A program made the position numbers and the translations under genes. Of a DNA stretch of 64,000 bases, positions 16,971 to 25,052 are shown in pieces (position 1 is the first letter of the stretch; every line of letters starts with the position of its first letter). Under the pieces are notes generated by a model that was not told the DNA's origin, searched no databases, and worked only from the letters and a program-made list of their open reading frames with translations. The stretch comes from Rubrivivax gelatinosus IL144 (lineage in GTDB: Bacteria; Pseudomonadota; Gammaproteobacteria; Burkholderiales; Burkholderiaceae_C): assembly GCF_000284255.1 (NCBI RefSeq), contig NC_017075.1:3038001-3102000 (forward strand), given 5' to 3'.

Positions 16971-18724
16971 CTCGGCTCCTCGGTGGCGGGCGGCAGCACG
17001 ACGCGCATCGTCGCGCCGCCGTCGGCTTCGGCGCTGGCGGTCAGCCGGCCGCCGTGGCTCTCGACGATCGTGCGGCAGATCGACAGCCCCAGTCCCAGGC
17101 CCTGCGGCTTGGTCGTGAAGAAGGGGTCGAAGAGCCGCGCCTGAACCTCGGGCGGCAGGCCGCTGCCGTGGTCGCGCACGGCGAGCTCGACGCCGGCAAC
17201 GCCCTGCGCCGTCGTGACGACGATGCCGCGCTCGTGCGCCACGCCGTCGGGCGTCGCGTCGAGCGCGTTCTGCAGCAGGTTCAACAGCACCTGCTCGATC
17301 TCGATGCGGTCGGCCTGCACCGGCGGCAGCGCGCCGTCCAGGCGCAGCAGCAGCGGGATGCCGCGGCGCGCGGCGGCGTGCGCGAACAGCGGCAAGGTCT
17401 CGCGCACGACGAGGTCCAGGTCCAGCGGCTCGCGCCGCGCGTCGCGCCGGCGCACGAAACCGCGGATGCGGCGGATGATGACCGCGGCGCGTTCGGCCTG
17501 GCCGGCGATGCCGCGTGCGCCGTCGCGCAGGAACGCGGTGTCCGTGCGGCCGGCGTCGATGTAGCGCGTCATGCCTTCGGCGTAGTTGGTGATCGCCGCC
17601 AGCGGCTGGTTCAGCTCGTGGGCGATGTTGGACGCCATCTCGCCGAGGATGCCCAGGCGCGAGAACTGGTCGCGCTGCTCGCGGTGCAGGCGCGCGGCCT
17701 GCTCGGCCTTCTCGCGCTCCTGGATCTCGCGCGTCAGCTCGACGGTGCGACGGCGCACCAGGCTCTCGACACGCGCGACGTGCACCAGCCACCAGGCCAG
17801 CGCCGCGGCGGCCGCCGCGAACCACGGCCAGTAGCCGGCGACCAGGCCGCGCAGCGTGGTGTGCGACAGGTACTCGTAGGGGCCGATCTTCAGCGTGCGG
17901 AACAAGGCGTGCACCGAGCTGTAGTCCTGCGGCGCGGTCCAGGCGCGGCCGTCGACCGGGGCCATCGTCAGCAGGCTGGCGGTGACCGCCTTGGCGAGGT
18001 CGGGCGAGGTGCCGGCCAGGCGCGCGAACGGCCAGTCCGGGTACAGGCGCGAGGACAGCCGGCACGGGAAGGCGCCGGCCGGGCGTTCACCGACGACGGC
18101 GAACTCGTCGGCGCGCACGCGGCCGGCGGCGATCAGCTCCTCGAGCAGACAGGTGCGCAGCACGCCGGCGTCGGCGCGGCCGGTGCGCAGCGCGTCGATC
18201 ACACGTTCCATCGGGAAACCGGTCTCGACCAGCGCCGCCAGCCGCGTCGGCTCGACGCCGGCCTCGGCCATCTCGCGCCAGACGACTCGCCAGCCGCCGA
18301 AGGCATCGGCGGCGACGACGGCGACACGCCGGCCGGCCAGGTCCTCGAAACGTTCGGCGTGGCCGGGCCGGTTGGGCACGACGACGGTCGAGCCGACGCT
18401 GTCGGTGGGCACCGCGTGCTCGCGGCTTTCCAGCGTCGCCAGCCGCGTGACGCCGTGCGCCGACTCCAGCTCGACGTAGTAGCCGGGGTTGGTGACGACG
18501 AAGTCGAGTTCGCCACGCCCGACGGCGGCGGCGAGGCCGGCCGCGTCCAGCGGCTGCAGCGTGAAGCGGTGCTCGGGCAGCGTGCGCCGCAGCTGCGCCA
18601 CCGTCGGCTCGAAATCGCGTGCGGCGCGTTCCGAGCCCTGATAGGCGAGCACGCCGATGCGCACCTCGTCGGCACGGGCGACGGCGGCGGCGAGCAGGCA
18701 GCAGAGAACGATCAGCAGGCGCAC
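16967..18724 (-). CDS. TtrS-like sensor histidine kinase with PhnD-type periplasmic binding domain
   Basis: The 585-residue protein has a signal peptide (1-18), a periplasmic domain of the phosphonate/TtrS binding family at ~20-275 ('RIGVLAYQGSERAARDFEP', 'FVVTNPGYYVELE'), a single membrane helix at ~298-316, and a kinase core: His369 in 'IAHELNQPLAAITNY', N-box 'LLNLLQNALDA', G-boxes 'VRDHGSGLP' and 'GLGLGLSICR'. The layout is that of tetrathionate sensor TtrS. The start is GTG with a poor ribosome site. A terminator separates it from the five-haem cytochrome gene upstream. Sensing of tetrathionate or thiosulfate is inferred from the domain and that neighbour; no ttrABC reductase genes are in the window. 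Confidence 0.88.
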   Translation of the reverse strand: MRLLIVLCCLLAAAVARADEVRIGVLAYQGSERAARDFEPTVAQLRRTLPEHRFTLQPLDAAGLAAAVGRGELDFVVTNPGYYVELESAHGVTRLATLESREHAVPTDSVGSTVVVPNRPGHAERFEDLAGRRVAVVAADAFGGWRVVWREMAEAGVEPTRLAALVETGFPMERVIDALRTGRADAGVLRTCLLEELIAAGRVRADEFAVVGERPAGAFPCRLSSRLYPDWPFARLAGTSPDLAKAVTASLLTMAPVDGRAWTAPQDYSSVHALFRTLKIGPYEYLSHTTLRGLVAGYWPWFAAAAAALAWWLVHVARVESLVRRRTVELTREIQEREKAEQAARLHREQRDQFSRLGILGEMASNIAHELNQPLAAITNYAEGMTRYIDAGRTDTAFLRDGARGIAGQAERAAVIIRRIRGFVRRRDARREPLDLDLVVRETLPLFAHAAARRGIPLLLRLDGALPPVQADRIEIEQVLLNLLQNALDATPDGVAHERGIVVTTAQGVAGVELAVRDHGSGLPPEVQARLFDPFFTTKPQGLGLGLSICRTIVESHGGRLTASAEADGGATMRVVLPPATEEPR

Positions 18725-18740
18725 GGCGTGGGTGGAAACG

Positions 18741-18765
18741 AAAAGGCCGGCTCGTCGAGCCGGCC
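18741..18765 (-). terminator. Intrinsic terminator after the five-haem cytochrome gene
   Basis: On the minus strand GGCCGGCTC-GAC-GAGCCGGCC, a perfect 9-bp stem, is followed by TTTT. It lies 8 bp past the cytochrome stop and before the sensor kinase start, so the cytochrome gene and the two-component genes are likely separate transcripts. Confidence 0.85.
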
Positions 18766-18772
18766 CCGGGGG

Positions 18773-20842
18773 TCAGTAGCGTGCGTCCTTGGGCTTCGGG
18801 TCCTTCGGCCAGTCCTTCACCTTGTCGGGGAAGTCGGGCCGCGGCTGGTGCGAGAAGTACTCGGCCACGTCCAGCGCCTCCTGGTCCGACAGCCCGCCCT
18901 GGCCCAGCGGGAACTTCTCGTGGAAGCCGACCGGCATATTACGCTTGACGAAGGCGGCGGCGGTGTAGGTGCGGGCCATGCCGGCGCCGAGGTTGAACGA
19001 ACGTTCGCCCCACAGCGGCGGGTAGACCGTGCGCCCGGCCTCGTCCTTCAGGCCTTCGCCGTCGGCGCCGTGGCAGACCGCGCACTGCGTCGCATAGACC
19101 TTCTCGCCGTTGGCCGGGTCGGGCACCAGCTTCGGGTCGATCTTGCCGACGCCGCGGCCCGGCACCTGGTCGCCCTTCTTCGTCGCGCCGCGCATCCAGT
19201 CGAAGTAGGCGACCATGGCCTTCAGGTCGGGCGAGTCGGCCGGCAGCGGCTTGCCGTTCATCGAGCGGCGGAAACAGCCGTTGATGCGGTCTTCCATCGT
19301 GATGACCTTGCCGGCGCGCGGTGCGTACGACGGGAAGAAGGCGCTGACGCCGACGTACGGCGAGCCGCCGGCCACCGTGCCGGCGTTCAGGTGGCACGAG
19401 GAGCAGTTCATGTCGGCGCCGACGTGCTCGGGCAGCAACTCGCGCGTCTCGGCGTTGAGCCGCATGCCGCGCACCAACTGCGTGGCGTCGGGCTCGGCCA
19501 GCAGCGCGGCCAGGCGCGGCGTCTCGAACTTCGAGGCTTCGACCGTCGGGTCCAGGCGAGCGCGCGCCTGCTTGACCTGGTCGGCGCTGACTGGGCCGGC
19601 ACCGTTGCCCCAGCTGGCGCGCACGAAGCTCAGGATCTCGGCGATCTCGTCGTCGCCCAGGCGGGCGAAGCCGGGCATCGTGTAGACGCGCGGATGGCGT
19701 TCGGTGGCGGCGGTCTTCCAGCCGGTCAGCGTCAGGTGCAGCAGCGTCGCCGGGTCGCGTGCGGCGACCGTCGGGTTGCCGTCCAGCGCCGGGAACACGC
19801 CCTTGACGCCGCGGCCATCGGCGCGGTGGCAGTCGGTGCAGAACTGCGTGTAGCCCAGGCCGCCGCGCGTCGTGTAGCTCGTCTCGGGCGTGCCGCGCGA
19901 AGCCGTGCGTTCGGCCGGCGCCGGGCGCTCGCCGGGCAGCGCCGCGAGGTAGGTGGCGATGGCCAGCAGGTCCTCGTCGCGGAAGTGCTGGGTCGAGTGC
20001 AGGATGACCTCGGTCATGCTGCCCGAGACGGCGCCGAAGCGGTTCTGGCCGGTCTTCAGCAGCTCGACGGTGTCGGCCACCGGGCCCAGGCCACGCAGGT
20101 CGACGGCGTGCCAGTCCTCGACGACCGAGCCGGCGAGGAACTGCCGGCCGCCGGTGCCGCCGTCGCCCATCGCCTTCTCCTGGAACGCCAGGCCACGCGG
20201 CGTGTGGCAGGCGCCGCAGTGGCCGGGGCCTTGCACGAGGTAGGCGCCGCGGTTCCACAGCGCGTCCTTGGAGGCGTCGCGCACGAAGGGCGTGGTGTCG
20301 GCGAAGACCGCGTTCCACAGCCCCAGGCCGGCGCGCAGGTTGAACGGGAAGCGCATCGTCGCTTCGCGGTTCGGCGCGGCCACCGGCGTCACCTCGTCGC
20401 GCAGATAGGCCCACAGCGCGCGCATGTCCTCGTCGCTCAGCTTGGCGTAGGACGGGTAAGGCATCGCCGGGTACAGGCGGTGGCCGTCGGCGGCGACGCC
20501 GTGGCGCATCGCACGCTCGAAGGCGCCGAAGCTCCAGCCGCCCAGGCCGGTGGCGGTATCGGGCGTGATGTTGGTCGACCAGATCGTGCCGAACGGCGAC
20601 TCGAGCGCGCGCCCGCCGGCGAGCGCGGCGCCGCCGGGTGCGGTGTGGCAGGCGACGCAGTCGCCGAGCTGGGCGACGTAGCGGCCGCGTTCGATCAGCG
20701 CGGCGTCGTGCTGCGGCACGGCGGCGCCTTCGACGACGGCCGGCGCACGGGCGATCCAGGCCGCGGCGGCGCCGCCGGCGAGCACGATCGCCGCCGCGGC
20801 CAGCGCCAGGCGCCGCGGGAGTCGGGAGGGGGTGGTGGTCAT
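18773..20842 (-). CDS. Five-haem cytochrome c: triheme AdhB-like part fused to TsdA-like thiosulfate dehydrogenase
   Basis: The 689-residue protein has a basic/hydrophobic N-terminal export segment (8-30) and five CxxCH haem sites at 62-66, 209-213, 335-339, 480-484 and 587-591. Residues ~45-415 resemble the triheme cytochrome subunits of membrane alcohol/gluconate dehydrogenases ('GRYVAQLGDCVACHTAPGG', 'GAYLVQGPGHCGACHTPRG'). Residues ~455-689 match diheme TsdA: 'MNCSSCHLNAG', 'CFRRSMNGKPLP' with Cys523 at the place of the unusual axial thiolate ligand, and 'RNMPVGF' with Met636 as probable second-haem ligand. TsdA couples two thiosulfates to tetrathionate in the periplasm, or the reverse. 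The N-terminal part would pass electrons to or from the membrane chain. The TtrSR-like pair next to it supports sulfur metabolism. Confidence 0.85.
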   Translation of the reverse strand: MTTTPSRLPRRLALAAAAIVLAGGAAAAWIARAPAVVEGAAVPQHDAALIERGRYVAQLGDCVACHTAPGGAALAGGRALESPFGTIWSTNITPDTATGLGGWSFGAFERAMRHGVAADGHRLYPAMPYPSYAKLSDEDMRALWAYLRDEVTPVAAPNREATMRFPFNLRAGLGLWNAVFADTTPFVRDASKDALWNRGAYLVQGPGHCGACHTPRGLAFQEKAMGDGGTGGRQFLAGSVVEDWHAVDLRGLGPVADTVELLKTGQNRFGAVSGSMTEVILHSTQHFRDEDLLAIATYLAALPGERPAPAERTASRGTPETSYTTRGGLGYTQFCTDCHRADGRGVKGVFPALDGNPTVAARDPATLLHLTLTGWKTAATERHPRVYTMPGFARLGDDEIAEILSFVRASWGNGAGPVSADQVKQARARLDPTVEASKFETPRLAALLAEPDATQLVRGMRLNAETRELLPEHVGADMNCSSCHLNAGTVAGGSPYVGVSAFFPSYAPRAGKVITMEDRINGCFRRSMNGKPLPADSPDLKAMVAYFDWMRGATKKGDQVPGRGVGKIDPKLVPDPANGEKVYATQCAVCHGADGEGLKDEAGRTVYPPLWGERSFNLGAGMARTYTAAAFVKRNMPVGFHEKFPLGQGGLSDQEALDVAEYFSHQPRPDFPDKVKDWPKDPKPKDARY

Positions 20843-20998
20843 GGTCCGGGGACTTCTGGTTCTCGTGGGTTCGAGCCTAGGGTTCACCCTGATTCGTGGC
20901 GAGCCGGGCTTCCACGCCGCCGAACCCGGGTTTCCCCGGGTTTCCCGAGCCCGGTGCTCGGCGATCGGCGGCCGCGCTGGCCTAAGATCGCGCCCGTC

Positions 20999-21823
20999 TT
21001 GCCTGCCGTCCCCACTCCTCCCCTGCCCGCCCAGGACGCGCCGATCGGGGTCTACGACTCCGGCGTCGGCGGCCTGTCGGTGCTGCGTGCGCTGCGCGCA
21101 CGCCTGCCGGCCGAACGTTTCGTCTACGTCGCCGACAGCGGCCACGCGCCTTACGGCGACCGGCCGCGGCCTTACCTGCTGGGCCGCGCCGGCGCGGTGG
21201 CCGGCTTCTTCGTCGCCCAGCGCGCCAAGGCGCTGGTGCTGGCCTGCAACACGATCAGCGTCGTCGCCGCCGAGACACTGCGTGCGCAGCACGCGCTGCC
21301 GATCGTCGCGATGGAACCGGCGATCAAACCCGCCGTCGCCGCCACACGCAGCGGCATCGTGCTGGTGCTGGCGACCACCGCGACGGTGCACAGCCCGGCC
21401 GTCGAGCGCCTGTGCCGCATCTGGGGGCGCGAGGTCGAGATCCTGCTGCAGCCCTGCCCCGGCCTCGTCGAGCTGATCGAGCAGGGGCGCTTCGCCGACC
21501 CGGCGACGCGTGCGCTGCTGGAGCGCTATCTGCGCCCGGCGCTCGACGCCGGCGCCGACATGGTGGTGCTGGGCTGCACCCACTACGCCTTCGTGCAGGA
21601 CGAGATCCGGCGCCTGGCCGGGCCCGCGGTGCAGGTCATCGAACCCTCGGAAGCCGTGGCACGCCAGCTCGTCTACCGCCTCGGCCCGGCGCTGGCGCCG
21701 GCCGGCGCCGCCGGGGCCTCGACCTGCTACTACACCTCGGGCGACACCGAGGCGCTGCGCCGTTTCCTCGAGGTGATGGGGCGGCCGGGCGCGGTGGTCA
21801 ACCGGCTGCCGGAAGACGGCTGA
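20999..21823 (+). CDS. murI: Glutamate racemase
   Basis: The product is ~274 residues. It shows 'IGVYDSGVGGLSVLRAL' at the N-terminus, the first catalytic cysteine in 'LACNTISVVA' and the second in 'LGCTHYAF'. It makes D-glutamate for peptidoglycan in the cytoplasm. No ATG is available; I chose TTG 20999, about 15 residues before the first conserved strand. A GTG at 20954 is the alternative, and neither has a clear ribosome site. It is divergent from the five-haem cytochrome gene and otherwise alone. Confidence 0.9.
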   Translation: MPAVPTPPLPAQDAPIGVYDSGVGGLSVLRALRARLPAERFVYVADSGHAPYGDRPRPYLLGRAGAVAGFFVAQRAKALVLACNTISVVAAETLRAQHALPIVAMEPAIKPAVAATRSGIVLVLATTATVHSPAVERLCRIWGREVEILLQPCPGLVELIEQGRFADPATRALLERYLRPALDAGADMVVLGCTHYAFVQDEIRRLAGPAVQVIEPSEAVARQLVYRLGPALAPAGAAGASTCYYTSGDTEALRRFLEVMGRPGAVVNRLPEDG

Positions 21824-21941
21824 AGCCGGGCGCCGCAACTGGCGCAATTCCTGCTCGTCGGAAATCGGGACAATCCCGTCCTTTCGCGCCGCCCGCGGGT
21901 CACGAGCCCCGAGGCGGTGAACACGTGCCCCACCACCGCAC

Positions 21942-22565
21942 ATGGCCGCCAGTTCTTCCGCTTCCCACCCTCCCGTCGCCCACAGCTGGCTCGACGACGC
22001 GCACGCGCTGATCGCGGGCTCGCTGTTCGTCGCGCTGGGCATGACGATGTTCGCCCACGTCGGGCTGCTGACCGGCGGTCTCGCCGGCGTCGCCTATCTG
22101 CTGCGCTACGCCTTCGGCGTCGACCTGTCGCTGGCCTTCTTCGTGCTGAACATGCCGTTCTACTGGCTGGCCTGGCGCCAGCTGGGCGGCGAGTTCACGG
22201 TCAAGAGCTTCATCGCCGTGGCGCTGGTCTCGGCCTGCACCGCGGCGGCGCCTCACTATGTGCGCTTCCAGCTGCTGGACCCGTGGGTCGCGTCGCTGGT
22301 CGGCGGGCTGCTGATCGGCTTCGGCCTGCTGGCGCTGCTGCGCCATCGCGCCAGCGTCGGCGGCGTCAACATCCTCGCGCAGTTCCTGCAGCAAAAACGC
22401 GGCTTCAGCGCCGGCAAGGTGCAGATGTCGGTCGACGTCTGCGTCGTGCTCGCGGCGCTGATGACGGTGCCGCCCGAGCGTGTGCTGCAGTCGGTGGTCG
22501 GCGCGGTGGCGATCGGCGCCTTCCTGGCGCTGAACCACCGGCCGGGGCGTTACCTGGGCGTCTGA
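21942..22565 (+). CDS. YitT-family integral membrane protein
   Basis: The 207-residue protein has five or six hydrophobic segments. 'GSLFVALGMTMFAHVGLLTGG' and 'ASVGGVNILAQFLQQKRG' fit the YitT/DUF161 family of small bacterial membrane proteins. The family is widespread but its transported substrate, if any, is not established. The start ATG at 21942 has no strong ribosome site. It is followed by a convergent small gene. Confidence 0.78.
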   Translation: MAASSSASHPPVAHSWLDDAHALIAGSLFVALGMTMFAHVGLLTGGLAGVAYLLRYAFGVDLSLAFFVLNMPFYWLAWRQLGGEFTVKSFIAVALVSACTAAAPHYVRFQLLDPWVASLVGGLLIGFGLLALLRHRASVGGVNILAQFLQQKRGFSAGKVQMSVDVCVVLAALMTVPPERVLQSVVGAVAIGAFLALNHRPGRYLGV

Positions 22566-22574
22566 AGCCGGCGC

Positions 22575-22709
22575 TCAGGCGACCAGCGGCACGGTCCAGT
22601 AGACCAGACTCACGGCCACGCACAGCAGCACCGCGGCGGTGAGGTCCAGGCGGCGCTCGCGGCGCCGCCATTCGAGGCGCTGGATCGTCAGGCGGATCGG
22701 GTCGTGCAT
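22575..22709 (-). CDS. 44-residue single-span membrane protein
   Basis: A short gene with a strong ribosome site (GGAGG, 5 bp before ATG), starting 12 bp after the preceding minus-strand gene. The product has a basic cytoplasmic-type N-terminus ('QRLEWRRRERRLD') followed by one ~20-residue hydrophobic helix ending near the C-terminus. I do not recognise the family. The ribosome site and tight spacing argue that it is a real second gene of the unit controlled from the palindrome at 23061. Confidence 0.6.
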   Translation of the reverse strand: MHDPIRLTIQRLEWRRRERRLDLTAAVLLCVAVSLVYWTVPLVA

Positions 22710-22721
22710 CGCGGCCTCCGC

Positions 22722-23027
22722 TCAGTGCATGCGCGCGGCGAGGCCGCTCGGGTCGGACGGCGGCGGCGGCACCGGCGGGCGCGCGGCGATCTCGCGCCAC
22801 TGCGCCAGCGCGCGCCGCACCGACTGGCGCACCGGCGCGGCCAGCGCCGCGGCACGCGAGTCGACGAAAGCGAGGTTCTCGACGACTCGCGAGGCGACGA
22901 GCCCACGCTCGCCGCCGTGCGCGGTGCTCGCGCAGCGGCCGAGCGCGACCCAGGTCGCCATCAGCACGGAGGTCGACGCCAGCAGCGCGTCGGCGACGTC
23001 GGGGTCGGCAAGAGGATCGGTGTGCAT
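22722..23027 (-). CDS. Small unknown protein (101 residues) behind a Fur-like palindrome
   Basis: The protein starts MHTDPLADPDVADALL, is mostly helical and ends in a Pro-rich segment. It has no signal peptide or obvious catalytic motif. It is the first gene of a two-gene unit with the 44-residue membrane protein. The palindrome 34 bp upstream of the start suggests iron-dependent control, so a role in iron or haem uptake or storage is possible but unproved. Confidence 0.6.
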   Translation of the reverse strand: MHTDPLADPDVADALLASTSVLMATWVALGRCASTAHGGERGLVASRVVENLAFVDSRAAALAAPVRQSVRRALAQWREIAARPPVPPPPSDPSGLAARMH

Positions 23028-23060
23028 GGTGGGCAGAGAGCAATCGACGAGCCCATCGTA

Positions 23061-23077
23061 TTGAGAATAGTTCTCAA
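23061..23077 (-). promoter_or_regulatory. Fur-box-like palindrome TTGAGAA-TAG-TTCTCAA
   Basis: A perfect 7-bp inverted repeat with a 3-bp centre, in an AT-rich patch of an otherwise very GC-rich region. The TGAGAAT/ATTCTCA core resembles proteobacterial Fur sites. It lies 34 bp before the 101-residue gene, a position suited to repression by iron-loaded Fur. Confidence 0.55.
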
Positions 23078-23136
23078 CTACAACCGGTCTCCCTGACACC
23101 AGAGCGGCTACCCGCCGCGCACACCCGGCCCCGCGT

Positions 23137-24144
23137 TCAGCCTCCGCGCAAGGCGGCCCGCAGCGCCGCCACCGTCGCCGGCGGCTGGGCCGACAGCCGC
23201 CAGTGGCCGGGCAGGCCGAAAGAGCCGGTGTCGCGCACCGCGACACCGTGGCGGCGCAGCGAGGCCGCGTCGGGTGCCCCCGGCGGCGGCCGCACGCAGA
23301 GGAAGTTGGCGACGCTGGGCAGGGTCTCGAAGCCCAGCTCCTCCAGCGCCACGCGCAGCCCGGCCAGCCACTCGCCCAGCGTCAGCCGGGCGCCGGCCAG
23401 CCAGCGCTGCGTCGCCGCCTCGGTCCAGATCTCGAGCATCGCCACCGCGTGCGCGCCCAGCGGCCAGGACGGTTCGGCCGCGGCCAGCGCCGCGGTCCAG
23501 GCGCCGAGGTCCCAGTCGACGGCATCGGCATCGGGCGCGATCGCGTAGGCGCCGCGCAGACCGCACAGCCCCAGCGCCTTGTTCGGGCCGTGCAGCACGA
23601 AGACCGCCTGGCGGTCGGCCGTGGCCCAGCGGCTGGCGCCGCCCAGGCGCAGCGGCGCGTAGACCGAGTCGAGCACGGTCGGCACGCGCGCCAGGTCGGG
23701 CGGCGGCGGCGTGTCCTGGCCCAGCGGGCTGGAGGGTTCGCCCAGCCAGCGCAGGCTGGCGCGGGGGTCGCCGAGCCGCGTGCAGGCACGGCCGTTGGCC
23801 TGCGCCGCGGCGGCGTAGTCGCCGTAGGCGTGCGGCGGCAAGGCCACCGCGCCGGGCGCCAGGCGCGTGCCGACGGTCGTGATGCGCTGGATGAACTCGC
23901 TGGCGCTGGCGGCCAGCACGATGCGCTCGGGCGTCACGCGGTGCCAGGCGGCCAGGCGTTCGCGCAGCGCGTGATAGCCCGAATCCGGGTAACGCGTCGG
24001 GTCGACACGCTGCAGCGCGGCGACGGCTGCCGGGCACGGCCCGGCGGCGTTGGCGCAGGTCGAGAAGTCCCAGGGCGCGGGCCCGTGGCGGTCGGGGCCG
24101 CCGTGCACCCGGCGCGCGGCCGGATCCGATCTCAGAAAGTCCAT
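23137..24144 (-). CDS. cobC: Threonine-phosphate decarboxylase-like aminotransferase of cobalamin synthesis
   Basis: The 335-residue PLP-dependent fold-type I protein shows 'WDFSTCANAAGPCPAAV' and 'RYPDSGYHALRERLA', as in CobC/CobD decarboxylases, and 'FVLHGPNKALGLCGLRGAY' with the PLP-binding Lys. It would supply (R)-1-amino-2-propanol phosphate for the nucleotide loop of cobalamin. The start overlaps the end of cbiB by 13 bp, and the gene is last in the riboswitch-controlled unit btuF-cbiB-cobC. CobC/CobD naming differs between species. Confidence 0.88.
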   Translation of the reverse strand: MDFLRSDPAARRVHGGPDRHGPAPWDFSTCANAAGPCPAAVAALQRVDPTRYPDSGYHALRERLAAWHRVTPERIVLAASASEFIQRITTVGTRLAPGAVALPPHAYGDYAAAAQANGRACTRLGDPRASLRWLGEPSSPLGQDTPPPPDLARVPTVLDSVYAPLRLGGASRWATADRQAVFVLHGPNKALGLCGLRGAYAIAPDADAVDWDLGAWTAALAAAEPSWPLGAHAVAMLEIWTEAATQRWLAGARLTLGEWLAGLRVALEELGFETLPSVANFLCVRPPPGAPDAASLRRHGVAVRDTGSFGLPGHWRLSAQPPATVAALRAALRGG

Positions 24145-25052
24145 GCAAACTCCGCCAGACGCCACAGCAGCGCGGCCACGAGCGCGCCACCGGCGCCCTG
24201 CCCGGCGATGCCCAGCGCCCGTGCCAGCGCCGTCGTGTCGGCCTCGGCACCATGTTCGTTGAGGGTGTAGACGCCGGGCTTGCCCAGGCGCACGCCCAGG
24301 CGCAGCGCCATCGCGCCCATCGGCCAGCCGCCGTTGGGCGACGGCGTGCGCGCGGCTTCGTGCGCCAGCGGCGCCCAGCCCAGCGCCGGGCGCCACAGCA
24401 GCAGCGCGGTCAGCCGCGCCGGCAGCCAGCCGAGCACGTCGTCGGCACGCGCCGACCACTTGCCGGCCCATTCCCAGCGGCCGCGGTAGCCCCACATCGC
24501 GTCCAGCGTGTTGACCGCGCGCCAGGCCCAGGCGCCCGGCAGGCCGGCGACGCAGAACCAGAACAGCGGCGCGACGACCGAGTCGTTGAGGTTCTCGGCC
24601 AGCGTCTCGATCGCCGTCTCGCGCACCTCGCGCGCGTCCAGGCGCTCGACGTCGCGGCTGCAAAGGTTGCGCAGCCGCTGCTGCGCTGCCGGCAGGCCGC
24701 CGGCCTTGAACGCGGCGTCGACCGCGGCGACCTCGTCACGCAGCATGCGCCAGGCGAACGAGGGCTTGAGCGCCAGTGCCAGCAGCGGCACTGCGGCCCA
24801 GTGCGGCAGCGCGAAGATCGCGGTCTGCAGGCCCCAGGCGAGCGCGGCGACGCCGCCGACCACCACCCACCAGGCCAGCGTGCCGGCGACCAGCGCCGCA
24901 CGCGGCGCCAGGTTCGGCAGCCGGCGGTGCAGCGGCATGATCGCGTGGCCCAGCCAGGCCACCGGGTGCCAGGCGTCGCGCGGCTCGCCGAAGCGGCGGT
25001 CGATCAGCCAGGCCAGCGCCAGCGCGGCGGCGAAGACGAGGGCGGCGCTCAT
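24132..25052 (-). CDS. cbiB: Adenosylcobinamide-phosphate synthase
   Basis: The 306-residue integral membrane protein has the family motifs 'RFGEPRDAWHPVAWLGHAI', 'ETLAENLNDSVVAPLFW', 'NTLDAMWGYR' and 'RTPSPNGGWPMGAMAL'. CbiB (also called CobD) joins adenosylcobyric acid to aminopropanol (phosphate). The ATG overlaps the btuF stop as ATGA, so translation is coupled. Together with cobC this is the aminopropanol branch of corrinoid synthesis or salvage. Confidence 0.92.
   Translation of the reverse strand: MSAALVFAAALALAWLIDRRFGEPRDAWHPVAWLGHAIMPLHRRLPNLAPRAALVAGTLAWWVVVGGVAALAWGLQTAIFALPHWAAVPLLALALKPSFAWRMLRDEVAAVDAAFKAGGLPAAQQRLRNLCSRDVERLDAREVRETAIETLAENLNDSVVAPLFWFCVAGLPGAWAWRAVNTLDAMWGYRGRWEWAGKWSARADDVLGWLPARLTALLLWRPALGWAPLAHEAARTPSPNGGWPMGAMALRLGVRLGKPGVYTLNEHGAEADTTALARALGIAGQGAGGALVAALLWRLAEFAWTF

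Noticed and set aside
17054..21823. Very long open frame on the plus strand, ~1589 codons, running antisense through the sensor kinase and five-haem cytochrome genes into murI
   Set aside because: Only its last ~274 codons match a family (glutamate racemase). The rest is Arg/Ala/Gly/Val-rich antisense of two well-supported genes and reflects the high GC content.
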